From the NCBI GenBank assembly GCA_003644275.1, contig QNBY01000012.1, positions 1 through 13,043 of the forward strand: a DNA stretch of 13,043 bases, written 5' to 3'. The position numbers and the translations under genes are program-made. This DNA comes from Planctomycetota bacterium (GTDB taxonomy: Bacteria; Planctomycetota; B143-G9). This document shows, in pieces, positions 1 to 5,623 of this stretch; the first letter of the stretch is position 1, and every line of letters begins with the position of its first letter. The notes below the pieces were generated by a model. That model saw nothing but the letters and a program-made list of their open reading frames with translations. It was not told where the DNA came from and made no database searches.

Positions 1-219
1 AAGATCGCCGCCGTGCTGGACAAGGAGTGCGTGATAGAGGGCCAGCTCCGCCGGCAGGTGGCCCAGAACATCCAGCGCCTGAAGAAGATCCAGTGCTACC
101 GCGGCATCCGGCACATCCGCGGGCTTCCCGTGCGCGGGCAGCGCACCAGGACGAACGCCCGCACGAGGAAGGGCAAGAAGAAGACGGTAGCCAACAAGAA
201 GAAGGCCGGCAAGAAGTAG
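1..219 (+). CDS. rpsM: 30S ribosomal protein S13, C-terminal part (5' end outside window)
   Basis: This is the 3' part of rpsM, read in frame from base 1 to a TAG stop at 217-219 (72 residues visible). S13 sits in the head of the 30S subunit and touches the 50S subunit and P-site tRNA. The conserved C-terminal block [20 protein letters not shown] is present, followed by a Lys-rich tail (many Lys after RTRKGKK), as is usual for S13. The position directly upstream of rpsK, rpsD, rpoA and rplQ is the standard bacterial alpha operon. The start codon and operon promoter lie left of the window. Confidence 0.97.
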   Translation, partial: KIAAVLDKECVIEGQLRRQVAQNIQRLKKIQCYRGIRHIRGLPVRGQRTRTNARTRKGKKKTVANKKKAGKK

Positions 220-242
220 CGCGAAAGGCGGCCGGGCGTAAA

Positions 243-279
243 CCCCTCCGCGGCGAGGGGGAAGAACCCCGGTTCTTCC
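243..279 (+). promoter_or_regulatory. Two adjacent hairpins in the rpsM-rpsK spacer
   Basis: The 70-base gap between rpsM and rpsK holds two consecutive inverted repeats. The first pairs CCCCTC (243-248) with GAGGGG (255-260) over a 6-base loop. The second pairs GGAAGAACC (260-268) with GGTTCTTCC (271-279) with two central bases; as RNA the last pair would open to give a 4-base loop. They share base 260, so they may compete at that point. The rpsK Shine-Dalgarno (281-286) follows immediately. No T-run follows, so this is not an intrinsic terminator. A translational control or mRNA-processing role is possible but is inference. Confidence 0.5.
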
Positions 280-289
280 AGGAGGAACA

Positions 290-670
290 ATGGCAAGATA
301 CCAGAAGAAGAAGGTCAAGAAGACGGTCTCGAGCGGCATAGCTCATATCAAGGCCACCTTCAACAACACCATCGTGACGATCACCGACAACTCGGGCAAC
401 GTGGTAGTGTGGGCCTCTGCGGGCACCTCGAACTTCAAGGGCTCCCGCAAGAGCACGCCCTTCGCGGCGCAGCGGGCCGCGGAGACGGCCGCCCACAAGG
501 CCATCAAGCTCGGGATGCGCGAGGTCGAGGTGAGGGTGAAGGGTCCCGGCAGCGGCAGGGAGTCCGCCATACGCGCGCTCGCCGCCGCCGGCCTCACCAT
601 CAAGGCCATCGCCGACGTCACGCCGCTCCCCCACAACGGATGCCGCCCCCGCAGGCGGCGCCGCGTATAA
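290..670 (+). CDS. rpsK: 30S ribosomal protein S11
   Basis: S11 is a 30S platform protein that contacts 16S rRNA near the E site. The 126-residue product matches the usual bacterial length and is recognisable throughout: a basic N-terminus ([13 protein letters not shown]), the [16 protein letters not shown] block, and the C-terminus [17 protein letters not shown]. The Asn-Gly pair near the end (N116) corresponds to the site known to form isoaspartate in E. coli S11. The ATG at 290 is preceded by AGGAGGA at 280-286 with good spacing. The TAA stop (668-670) overlaps the Shine-Dalgarno of rpsD, so translation is probably coupled. Confidence 0.98.
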   Translation: MARYQKKKVKKTVSSGIAHIKATFNNTIVTITDNSGNVVVWASAGTSNFKGSRKSTPFAAQRAAETAAHKAIKLGMREVEVRVKGPGSGRESAIRALAAAGLTIKAIADVTPLPHNGCRPRRRRRV

Positions 671-682
671 GGAGGTGCCGAT

Positions 683-1309
683 ATGGCTCGCTATCTCGGT
701 CCAAGCTGCAAACTCTGCCGCCGCGAAGGCGTGAAGCTCTTCCTCAAGGGCGAACGCTGCCACACCCCGAAGTGCGCTCTCAGCAAGCGCAGCTACCCCC
801 CCGGAATGCACCGCTGGAGGCGCGGAAAGCGCTCCGAGTACTCCCTCCAGCTCCGCGAGAAGCAGAAGGTGAAGCGCTTCTACGGCATACTCGAGGCCCA
901 GTTCAGGCGCTGCTTCGCCGAGGCCGAAAGGCGCAAGGGCCCCACCGGCGAGGAGCTCATGGCCATGTTCGAACTCAGGCTCGACAACGTCGTCACCCGC
1001 CTCGGCTTCGCCCCCTCGCGCAAGGCCGCCCGGCAGCTCATCCGCCACGGCCACATCGCGGTCAACGGCAAGAAGGTGGACATTCCCTCCTTCGTCTGTT
1101 CCCCCGAGGACGTCATCACCCCGCGCGACAAGGAGAAGTCCGTCAACCTCGTCAAGAGGAACATAGAGAGCATCCGCTTCAACCAAGTTCCCTCCTGGCT
1201 CGAGCTCGACGAATCGCAGCCTTCCGGAAAAGTGCTTTCCGTGCCGGCGAAGGACGAGTGTTCCATCGAAGTGGACACCAACCTCATCATCGAGTTGCTG
1301 TCCAAGTAA
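683..1309 (+). CDS. rpsD: 30S ribosomal protein S4, zinc-binding (C+) form
   Basis: S4 is a primary 16S rRNA-binding protein that nucleates assembly of the 30S body. In E. coli it also represses the alpha operon and takes part in antitermination. The 208-residue product has the normal length. Its N-terminus carries four cysteines (C9, C12, C26, C31) in the CxxC-x13-CxxxxC arrangement of zinc-binding S4 proteins, unlike the cysteine-free S4 of many bacteria. The S4 RNA-binding domain starts near R99 (RLDNVVTRLGFAPSR, then RQLIRHGHIAVNG). The start ATG at 683 follows AAGGAGGTG at 669-677, which overlaps the rpsK stop. Its place inside the alpha operon fits the classical feedback arrangement, but I cannot see an S4 target site with certainty. 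Confidence 0.98.
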   Translation: MARYLGPSCKLCRREGVKLFLKGERCHTPKCALSKRSYPPGMHRWRRGKRSEYSLQLREKQKVKRFYGILEAQFRRCFAEAERRKGPTGEELMAMFELRLDNVVTRLGFAPSRKAARQLIRHGHIAVNGKKVDIPSFVCSPEDVITPRDKEKSVNLVKRNIESIRFNQVPSWLELDESQPSGKVLSVPAKDECSIEVDTNLIIELLSK

Positions 1310-1334
1310 TCGGCCCCAGATTGGAGGAAACCAA

Positions 1335-2357
1335 ATGAGAATACGCTGGCGAGGATTCGAACTGCCCATGCGGGTCGTGTTCGAGGAGGATCCCGACAGG
1401 CCGAACTTCGGGCGCTTCGTCGTGGAGCCGTTCGAGCGCGGTTTCGGGACCACCATCGGCAACAGCCTGCGCCGCATACTCCTGTCCTCCCTCGAGGGGG
1501 CCGCCCCTGTGAGGATGAGGCTCGCCGGCGCCGAGCACGAGTTCACCGCGGTGGACGGAATCCTCGAAGACGTGACGGACATAGTCCTCAACGTCAAGAA
1601 GCTCCGCGTGAAGGTCATCGGGGACGAGCCCGTCACCCTGAAGGTGAAGAAGAAGGGCCCCGGCCCCGTGAAGGCGGGCGATCTGGAATGCCCCTCCCAG
1701 GCCACCATCGTCAATCCCGAGCACCACATCGCCGAGATAACCTCCGAGGACACGGTGTTCGACCTCGAGATAGAGGTGGCGAAGGGCAGGGGATTCGTCC
1801 TCGCCGACCAGAACGTGAAACCCGACATGCCCATCGGCACCATTCCCCTCGACTCCCTGTTCTCGCCCGTCGAGCGCGTCCGCTACTTCGTCGAGGAAAC
1901 CCGCGTAGGCCAGCGCACCAACTACGACAAGCTCACCATTGAGATATGGACCGACGGCACCATCTCCCCGGAGATGGCCCTTGTGGAGGCGGCGGTCATC
2001 CTCCGCAAGCACCTCAACCCCTTCGTGAAGTACTTCGACGCGGGCAGCGAGATAGGGGCGAAGGCCCCCGTCGCCGCCCCCGAGGTGGCCGAACCCGAAC
2101 CCGTCATCACCCCCGCCGACGTGGAGAAGGAACGCCCCGCGTCGAGCGAGGAGCTTTTGGACCAGCCCTTCGACGTCCTGAACCTCTCCGTGCGCGTCCG
2201 CAACTGCCTCGAGGCCGCAGGCCTCAGGACCGTGCGCGACCTCGTCCGCATGAAGGAGCAGGACTTCGAGGACATTCGCAACTTCGGCCGCGCGAGCATG
2301 AACGAGCTCAAGAAGAAGCTCGCCGCGGTGAACCTCTCTCTTGGAATGAACGCGTAA
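1335..2357 (+). CDS. rpoA: DNA-directed RNA polymerase subunit alpha
   Basis: RpoA dimerises to scaffold core RNA polymerase assembly and contacts promoter DNA and activators through its C-terminal domain. The 340 residues include the alpha-NTD (RFVVEPFERGFGTTIGNSLR, then LLSSLEGAAP, EDVTDIVLNVK) and, from about residue 278, the alpha-CTD (LNLSVRVRNCLEAAGLRTV, later FEDIRNFGRASMNELKKKL, ending LSLGMNA). R287 aligns by eye with E. coli R265, the main UP-element contact. The interdomain linker (about 236-275) is rich in Ala, Pro and Glu. ATG 1335 follows TTGGAGGA at 1321-1328. The gene ends 18 bases before rplQ, and nothing about it is unusual. Confidence 0.99.
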   Translation: MRIRWRGFELPMRVVFEEDPDRPNFGRFVVEPFERGFGTTIGNSLRRILLSSLEGAAPVRMRLAGAEHEFTAVDGILEDVTDIVLNVKKLRVKVIGDEPVTLKVKKKGPGPVKAGDLECPSQATIVNPEHHIAEITSEDTVFDLEIEVAKGRGFVLADQNVKPDMPIGTIPLDSLFSPVERVRYFVEETRVGQRTNYDKLTIEIWTDGTISPEMALVEAAVILRKHLNPFVKYFDAGSEIGAKAPVAAPEVAEPEPVITPADVEKERPASSEELLDQPFDVLNLSVRVRNCLEAAGLRTVRDLVRMKEQDFEDIRNFGRASMNELKKKLAAVNLSLGMNA

Positions 2358-2375
2358 CAACGCCCGGAGGGTGCC

Positions 2376-2771
2376 ATGCGTCATTTGAAAACCGGAAGAA
2401 AACTGTCCCGCAACACGAAACACCGCAGGGCGACGCTCCGCAACCTCGCCCGCAACCTCATACTCCACGAGCGCATAAAGACCACCCCCGCCAAGGCCAA
2501 GGAGGCCAGGCGGCTGGTGGAAAGGCTCGTCACCCTCGCCAGAAAGGGAACACTCCACGCGAGGAGGCTCGCCCTCTCCCGCCTGCCCGACAAGGAGGCG
2601 GTCAACAAGCTGTTCGAGGAGATAGGCCCCCGCTTCAAGGACAGGCCGGGAGGCTACACCCGCATAATCCACATCACGAAGCGCAGGCTCGGCGACAACG
2701 CCCCCCAGGTCATCTTCGAGTTCGTGGATTACGACATGCACGCCGCGCCGTCGGAGGAGTCCGAATCCTGA
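2376..2771 (+). CDS. rplQ: 50S ribosomal protein L17
   Basis: L17 binds 23S rRNA near the peptide exit region of the 50S subunit. The 131-residue product carries the family's N-terminal block (MRHLKTGRKLSRNTKHR), the central IKTT/KAKEARRLVE helix and the C-terminal GGYTRIIHITKRRLGDNAP motif, then VIFEFVDYD and a short acidic, Ser/Glu-rich tail. Start ATG 2376 follows GGAGGG at 2366-2371. It is the last alpha-operon gene, as in most bacteria, and an intrinsic terminator begins 30 bases after its stop. Confidence 0.98.
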   Translation: MRHLKTGRKLSRNTKHRRATLRNLARNLILHERIKTTPAKAKEARRLVERLVTLARKGTLHARRLALSRLPDKEAVNKLFEEIGPRFKDRPGGYTRIIHITKRRLGDNAPQVIFEFVDYDMHAAPSEESES

Positions 2772-2800
2772 GCCGGCCGGCGCAGGCGCTCGAACGCGAT

Positions 2801-2835
2801 ACGGCGGCCCGTCCCGGCGGGCCGCCGTTCTCTTT
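2801..2835 (+). terminator. Rho-independent terminator of the alpha operon
   Basis: A perfect 11-bp stem, ACGGCGGCCCG (2801-2811) with CGGGCCGCCGT (2818-2828), closes a 6-base loop (TCCCGG). It is followed by a T-rich stretch TTCTCTTT (2828-2835). It lies 30 bases after the rplQ stop and before the next gene's putative promoter, so it should end the ribosomal transcript. The T-run is interrupted by C, so some read-through is possible. Confidence 0.85.
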
Positions 2836-2852
2836 GGCGGGCGTGAAGGGGG

Positions 2853-2858
2853 TATAAT
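2853..2858 (+). promoter_or_regulatory. Putative -10 element (TATAAT) for the comEA-like/uvrB unit
   Basis: A perfect sigma70-type -10 hexamer lies just after the alpha-operon terminator. No good -35 is visible 16-18 bases upstream. The hexamer overlaps the outer ATG of the downstream gene (its last AT is part of that ATG). A start site 7-8 bases downstream would fall at about 2865-2866, exactly on the second in-frame ATG, suggesting a leaderless mRNA. The assignment rests on sequence match and position only. Confidence 0.5.
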
Positions 2859-3243
2859 GTCTTCCATGGCGGAGAAGGGCGGTAGAACGAGCGATGTCTT
2901 CGCGCTGTCCGGCCGCGAGGCGCTGGCCGTGGCGTTGCTGGCGGCCGCCGCGGCGGTCGTTCTCGCGCTGGGAGGGGAGTCGCGCCCCCGCGCGGTTACG
3001 GCGTCCCTCCGTCCCTCGCCCCTGAAGGTGGACGTGAACTCCGCCCCGCTCGATCTGCTCGAGGCGCTCCCCGGAATGGGACCGAGGGCCGCCCGCAGGG
3101 TGGTGAGCTACCGCTCGCGGGTGGGGCCCATATCGTCCGCCGCCGAGCTCTCCCTCGCCTCCGGGCTCCCGCCCGCCCGCGTGGAAGAACTGCTCCCCAT
3201 GCTCACCTTCGGGCCGCCGCCCCCCGCCGGAGGCCCCAGATGA
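2857..3243 (+). CDS. Membrane-anchored ComEA-like helix-hairpin-helix protein
   Basis: This small protein (128 residues from the outer ATG) has one hydrophobic segment (about 21-39, Ala/Val/Leu-rich) and then a tandem helix-hairpin-helix (HhH) domain. HhH1 is LLEALPGMGPRAARRVVSYR (67-86), preceded by VDVNSAP. A second, weaker hairpin is SGLPPARVEELLPML (102-116). This is the layout of ComEA, the DNA receptor for transformation, which binds double-stranded DNA on the outer face of the membrane. The outer ATG (2857) has AAGGGGG at 2845-2851, but it overlaps a TATAAT. The ATG at 2866 would be the start of a transcript from that promoter (125 residues). The stop overlaps the uvrB start as ATGA, implying translational coupling. 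No comEC or other competence gene is visible here, so the role could be generic DNA binding rather than uptake. Confidence 0.8.
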   Translation: MSSMAEKGGRTSDVFALSGREALAVALLAAAAAVVLALGGESRPRAVTASLRPSPLKVDVNSAPLDLLEALPGMGPRAARRVVSYRSRVGPISSAAELSLASGLPPARVEELLPMLTFGPPPPAGGPR

Positions 3244-5294
3244 GCGAGCGCTTCGTCCTCCATTCCCCCTTCGAGCCCGCCGGGGACCAGCCGAAGGCCA
3301 TACGCGCCCTCGTCGAGGGGATCGAGAGGGGAATGCGCTTGCAGACGCTTCTCGGCGTCACCGGCAGCGGCAAGACCTTCACCATCGCCAAGGTAATCGA
3401 GGAAGTGCAGCGGCCCACCCTCGTCCTCTCCCACAACAAGACGCTCGCCGCCCAGCTCTACGCCGAGCTCAAGACCTTCTTCCCGAACAACGCCGTCCAC
3501 TACTTCGTGTCCTACTACGACTACTACCAGCCCGAGGCCTACGTGCCGCAGACGGACACCTACATAGAGAAGGACGCCTCGATAAACGACCGCATAGAGC
3601 GCCTGCGCCTCGCCTCCACCGCCGCCCTCGTCTCCCGGCGGGACTGCGTCATCGTGGCGTCGGTGTCCGCCATCTACGGCCTGGGCTCGCCGCGCGAGTA
3701 CGAGGGAATGTCGGTGAAGGTCCGCGTAGGGGAGAGTTACCCCCGGCGGGAGTTCCTGAAATCCCTGCTCGCCGTGGGCTACTCCCGCAACGACTGGGAC
3801 TTCAGCCGCGGCCGGATAAGGGTGCGCGGGGACGTCATCGAGGTGTTCCCCGCCTATGCGGAGACGGCGCTCCGGCTGGAGTTCTTCGACGAGGAGCTGG
3901 AGAGCGTGGCGGTGATAGACCCCTCCACCGGCGAGGTGCTCGAGCGGAACGACATGGCCGTAATCTTCCCCGCCACGCACTTCGTCCTGCCTTCCGACTC
4001 CATCGAGAAGGCGCTCGCCGAGATAGAGCGGGAGATGCGCGAGCGGGTGGCCTGGTTCCGCGAGCGCGGAAAGCTCATAGAGGCCCAGCGGATAATGGAG
4101 CGCACCCTCTACGACCTGGAGCTTCTCCGCGAGACCGGCACCTGCCCGGGCATAGAGAACTACAGCCGCATACTCGCCAACCGCCCGCCGGGCTCGCGGC
4201 CCTACGTGCTGCTCGACTACTTCCCGCCCGACTTCCTCACCGTCATAGACGAGTCGCACGTCACCGTGCCCCAGCTGCGGGGAATGTACCACGGCGACAG
4301 GAGCCGCAAGGAAACGCTCGTCGAGTTCGGCTTCCGGCTGCCCTCCGCGCTGGACAACCGGCCGCTGCGTTTCGAGGAGTTCCTGGAGGTGACGGGACAA
4401 GTGGTCTTCGTCTCGGCCACGCCCGGCGAGTTCGAGCGGAGCTGCTCCGAGCAGGTGGTGGAGCAGATAATCCGCCCCACCGGCCTGGTGGACCCGCCCA
4501 TCGAGGTCAGGCCCGCCGAAGGGCAGCTCGACGACCTGCTGGCGGAATGCTCCGCCGCGGCGGAGAAGGGGGAGCGCGTGCTCATCACCACCATCACCAA
4601 GCGCCTGGCGGAGGACCTCTCCCTCTGGCTCCAGAAGAAGGGCGTGCGGTGTTCCTACCTGCACTCCGAGATAGACACCCTGGACCGCATCGACATCATC
4701 CGCGACCTGCGCACCGGCAAGTTCGACGTTCTGGTGGGCGTGAACCTGCTGCGTGAGGGGCTGGACCTGCCCGAGGTGGCGGTGGTGGCGATACTGGACG
4801 CCGACAAGCAGGGCTTCCTGCGCAACGAGACCTCGCTCATCCAGATAATGGGCCGCTGCGCGCGGAACGTCTCCGGGAAGGTGATACTCTACGCCGACGA
4901 GCCCACCCCCGCGATGAAATCGGCCATAGCGGAGAGCCGCCGCCGCCGCTCGATACAGCTCGCCTGGAACGAGGAACACGGCATCACGCCGTCCTCCGCC
5001 CGGAGCGAGGTGAAGGACGCCGTGCGCGAGGCGCTGCGCGAGGTGGGCTTCGCTCCCGACGGGGACGGTGAGGAAACGCCGCTTCCCCCCTCCGCGGCCG
5101 AGCTGGACGCGGCGGAAAAAATACACCTGCTCACCGAGGAAATGCACCGCGCGGCGGCCGAGCTGCGCTTCGAGGACGCCGCCCGCCTCCGCGACGCGCT
5201 CGCCCGCCTCACCGGCGACGAGCGCTACTCACCGCCCACCTCGCTCGATCCCCGCCGGAAGAAGAGGGGAAGGCGAAACAGGCGCAGGCGATGA
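3240..5294 (+). CDS. uvrB: Excinuclease ABC subunit B
   Basis: UvrB is the damage-verifying helicase-like subunit of UvrABC nucleotide excision repair: loaded by UvrA, it opens DNA at the lesion and recruits UvrC. The 684-residue product is full length. Visible elements are Walker A GVTGSGKT (39-46), the damage-probing beta-hairpin YYDYYQP (92-98), the Walker B-type DESH (337-340), helicase motif VI QIMGRCAR (535-542), and a C-terminal UVR motif (about 624-658, containing AAELRFEDAARLRD) that binds UvrC. A very basic tail ends the protein (many Arg after RRKKRGRR). Motif VI has Cys where many UvrBs have Ala; the two arginines are kept. The start overlaps the upstream gene's stop (ATGA). The next gene is convergent, 4 bases away, with no visible terminator between. 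Confidence 0.98.
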   Translation: MSERFVLHSPFEPAGDQPKAIRALVEGIERGMRLQTLLGVTGSGKTFTIAKVIEEVQRPTLVLSHNKTLAAQLYAELKTFFPNNAVHYFVSYYDYYQPEAYVPQTDTYIEKDASINDRIERLRLASTAALVSRRDCVIVASVSAIYGLGSPREYEGMSVKVRVGESYPRREFLKSLLAVGYSRNDWDFSRGRIRVRGDVIEVFPAYAETALRLEFFDEELESVAVIDPSTGEVLERNDMAVIFPATHFVLPSDSIEKALAEIEREMRERVAWFRERGKLIEAQRIMERTLYDLELLRETGTCPGIENYSRILANRPPGSRPYVLLDYFPPDFLTVIDESHVTVPQLRGMYHGDRSRKETLVEFGFRLPSALDNRPLRFEEFLEVTGQVVFVSATPGEFERSCSEQVVEQIIRPTGLVDPPIEVRPAEGQLDDLLAECSAAAEKGERVLITTITKRLAEDLSLWLQKKGVRCSYLHSEIDTLDRIDIIRDLRTGKFDVLVGVNLLREGLDLPEVAVVAILDADKQGFLRNETSLIQIMGRCARNVSGKVILYADEPTPAMKSAIAESRRRRSIQLAWNEEHGITPSSARSEVKDAVREALREVGFAPDGDGEETPLPPSAAELDAAEKIHLLTEEMHRAAAELRFEDAARLRDALARLTGDERYSPPTSLDPRRKKRGRRNRRRR

Positions 5295-5298
5295 GGGT

Positions 5299-5505
5299 TC
5301 AACGGAATATCACGACGAAGTGGTCGCCCCTCTCCTCCGTCTCCACCTTGCGCCCGAAGCGCTCGGCCAGCGCGGCGACGTTCTCGCACTGGTTCGGCTT
5401 GGAAACCAGCACGGTAACGGACTTGTCGGGATTCTGCATAAGGAACTTGCGGGTGCCCGCGACCGGAAGCGGGCAGGGTTTCCCCCTGTAGTCCAGTTGT
5501 TCCAT
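5299..5505 (-). CDS. TusA/YedF-family sulfur-carrier-like protein
   Basis: This 68-residue protein begins LDYRGKPCPLPVAGTRKFL, with the CPxP motif (C11-P14) of the TusA/SirA/YedF family. The cysteine of this family carries persulfide sulfur in tRNA thiolation, molybdopterin or selenium-related pathways. The second half (QCENVAALAERFGRKVETEE, then HFVVIF) resembles YedF-type members, which keep an ENVxxxAE segment, more than E. coli TusA. An extra cysteine (C40) precedes that segment. An in-frame ATG at 5532 would add 9 residues. I chose ATG 5505 because AGGAGG sits 4 bases before it (minus strand, 5515-5510). No sulfur-relay partner is visible nearby, so the pathway is unknown. Confidence 0.85.
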   Translation of the reverse strand: MEQLDYRGKPCPLPVAGTRKFLMQNPDKSVTVLVSKPNQCENVAALAERFGRKVETEERGDHFVVIFR

Positions 5506-5507
5506 CT

Positions 5508-5538
5508 CTCCTCCTTGCACCTTGGTGCGCAAGGAGAG
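5508..5538 (-). promoter_or_regulatory. Inverted repeat covering the Shine-Dalgarno of the TusA/YedF-like gene
   Basis: On the minus strand CTCCTTGC (5536-5529) can pair with GCAAGGAG (5518-5511) over a 10-base loop. Two further pairs follow after a one-base bulge, reaching 5538 and 5508. The 3' arm contains the AGGAGG that serves ATG 5505, so in RNA it would hide the ribosome-binding site. On DNA the same inverted repeat lies between the putative -35 and -10 of the divergent plus-strand promoter. It could therefore act as an RNA switch or as a repressor operator; the sequence alone does not decide. If the minus transcript starts at the nearest -10-like TATACT (5542-5537), it would lack most of the 5' arm, which favours the operator reading. 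Confidence 0.5.
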
Positions 5539-5544
5539 TATAAT
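5515..5544 (+). promoter_or_regulatory. Putative promoter of the modular lipoprotein gene
   Basis: TTGCAC (5515-5520) and a perfect TATAAT (5539-5544) are separated by 18 bases, pointing at a start near 5551 and a leader of about 70 bases. The -10 overlaps TATACT on the other strand (5542-5537), so the element may be bidirectional and also serve the divergent TusA/YedF-like gene. A second -10-like TAAAAT lies at 5588-5593. The lipoprotein Shine-Dalgarno GGAGGA (about 5611-5616) is 7 bases before its ATG. Confidence 0.5.
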
Positions 5545-5623
5545 GTGTTTTCAGGGCGGAATTGTCTTGCATACCGGCCGTTTGGTGTAAAATATCGTTA
5601 CGAATTCTCCCGGAGGAAACGAG

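Noticed and set aside
1287..2867. A 526-codon minus-strand open frame opposite rpoA and rplQ
   Set aside because: It is antisense to two certain essential genes and has no recognisable domain.
3108..5147. A 679-codon minus-strand open frame opposite uvrB
   Set aside because: It lies entirely opposite uvrB and the gene before it, with Gly/Val/His/Leu-rich composition typical of a shadow frame.
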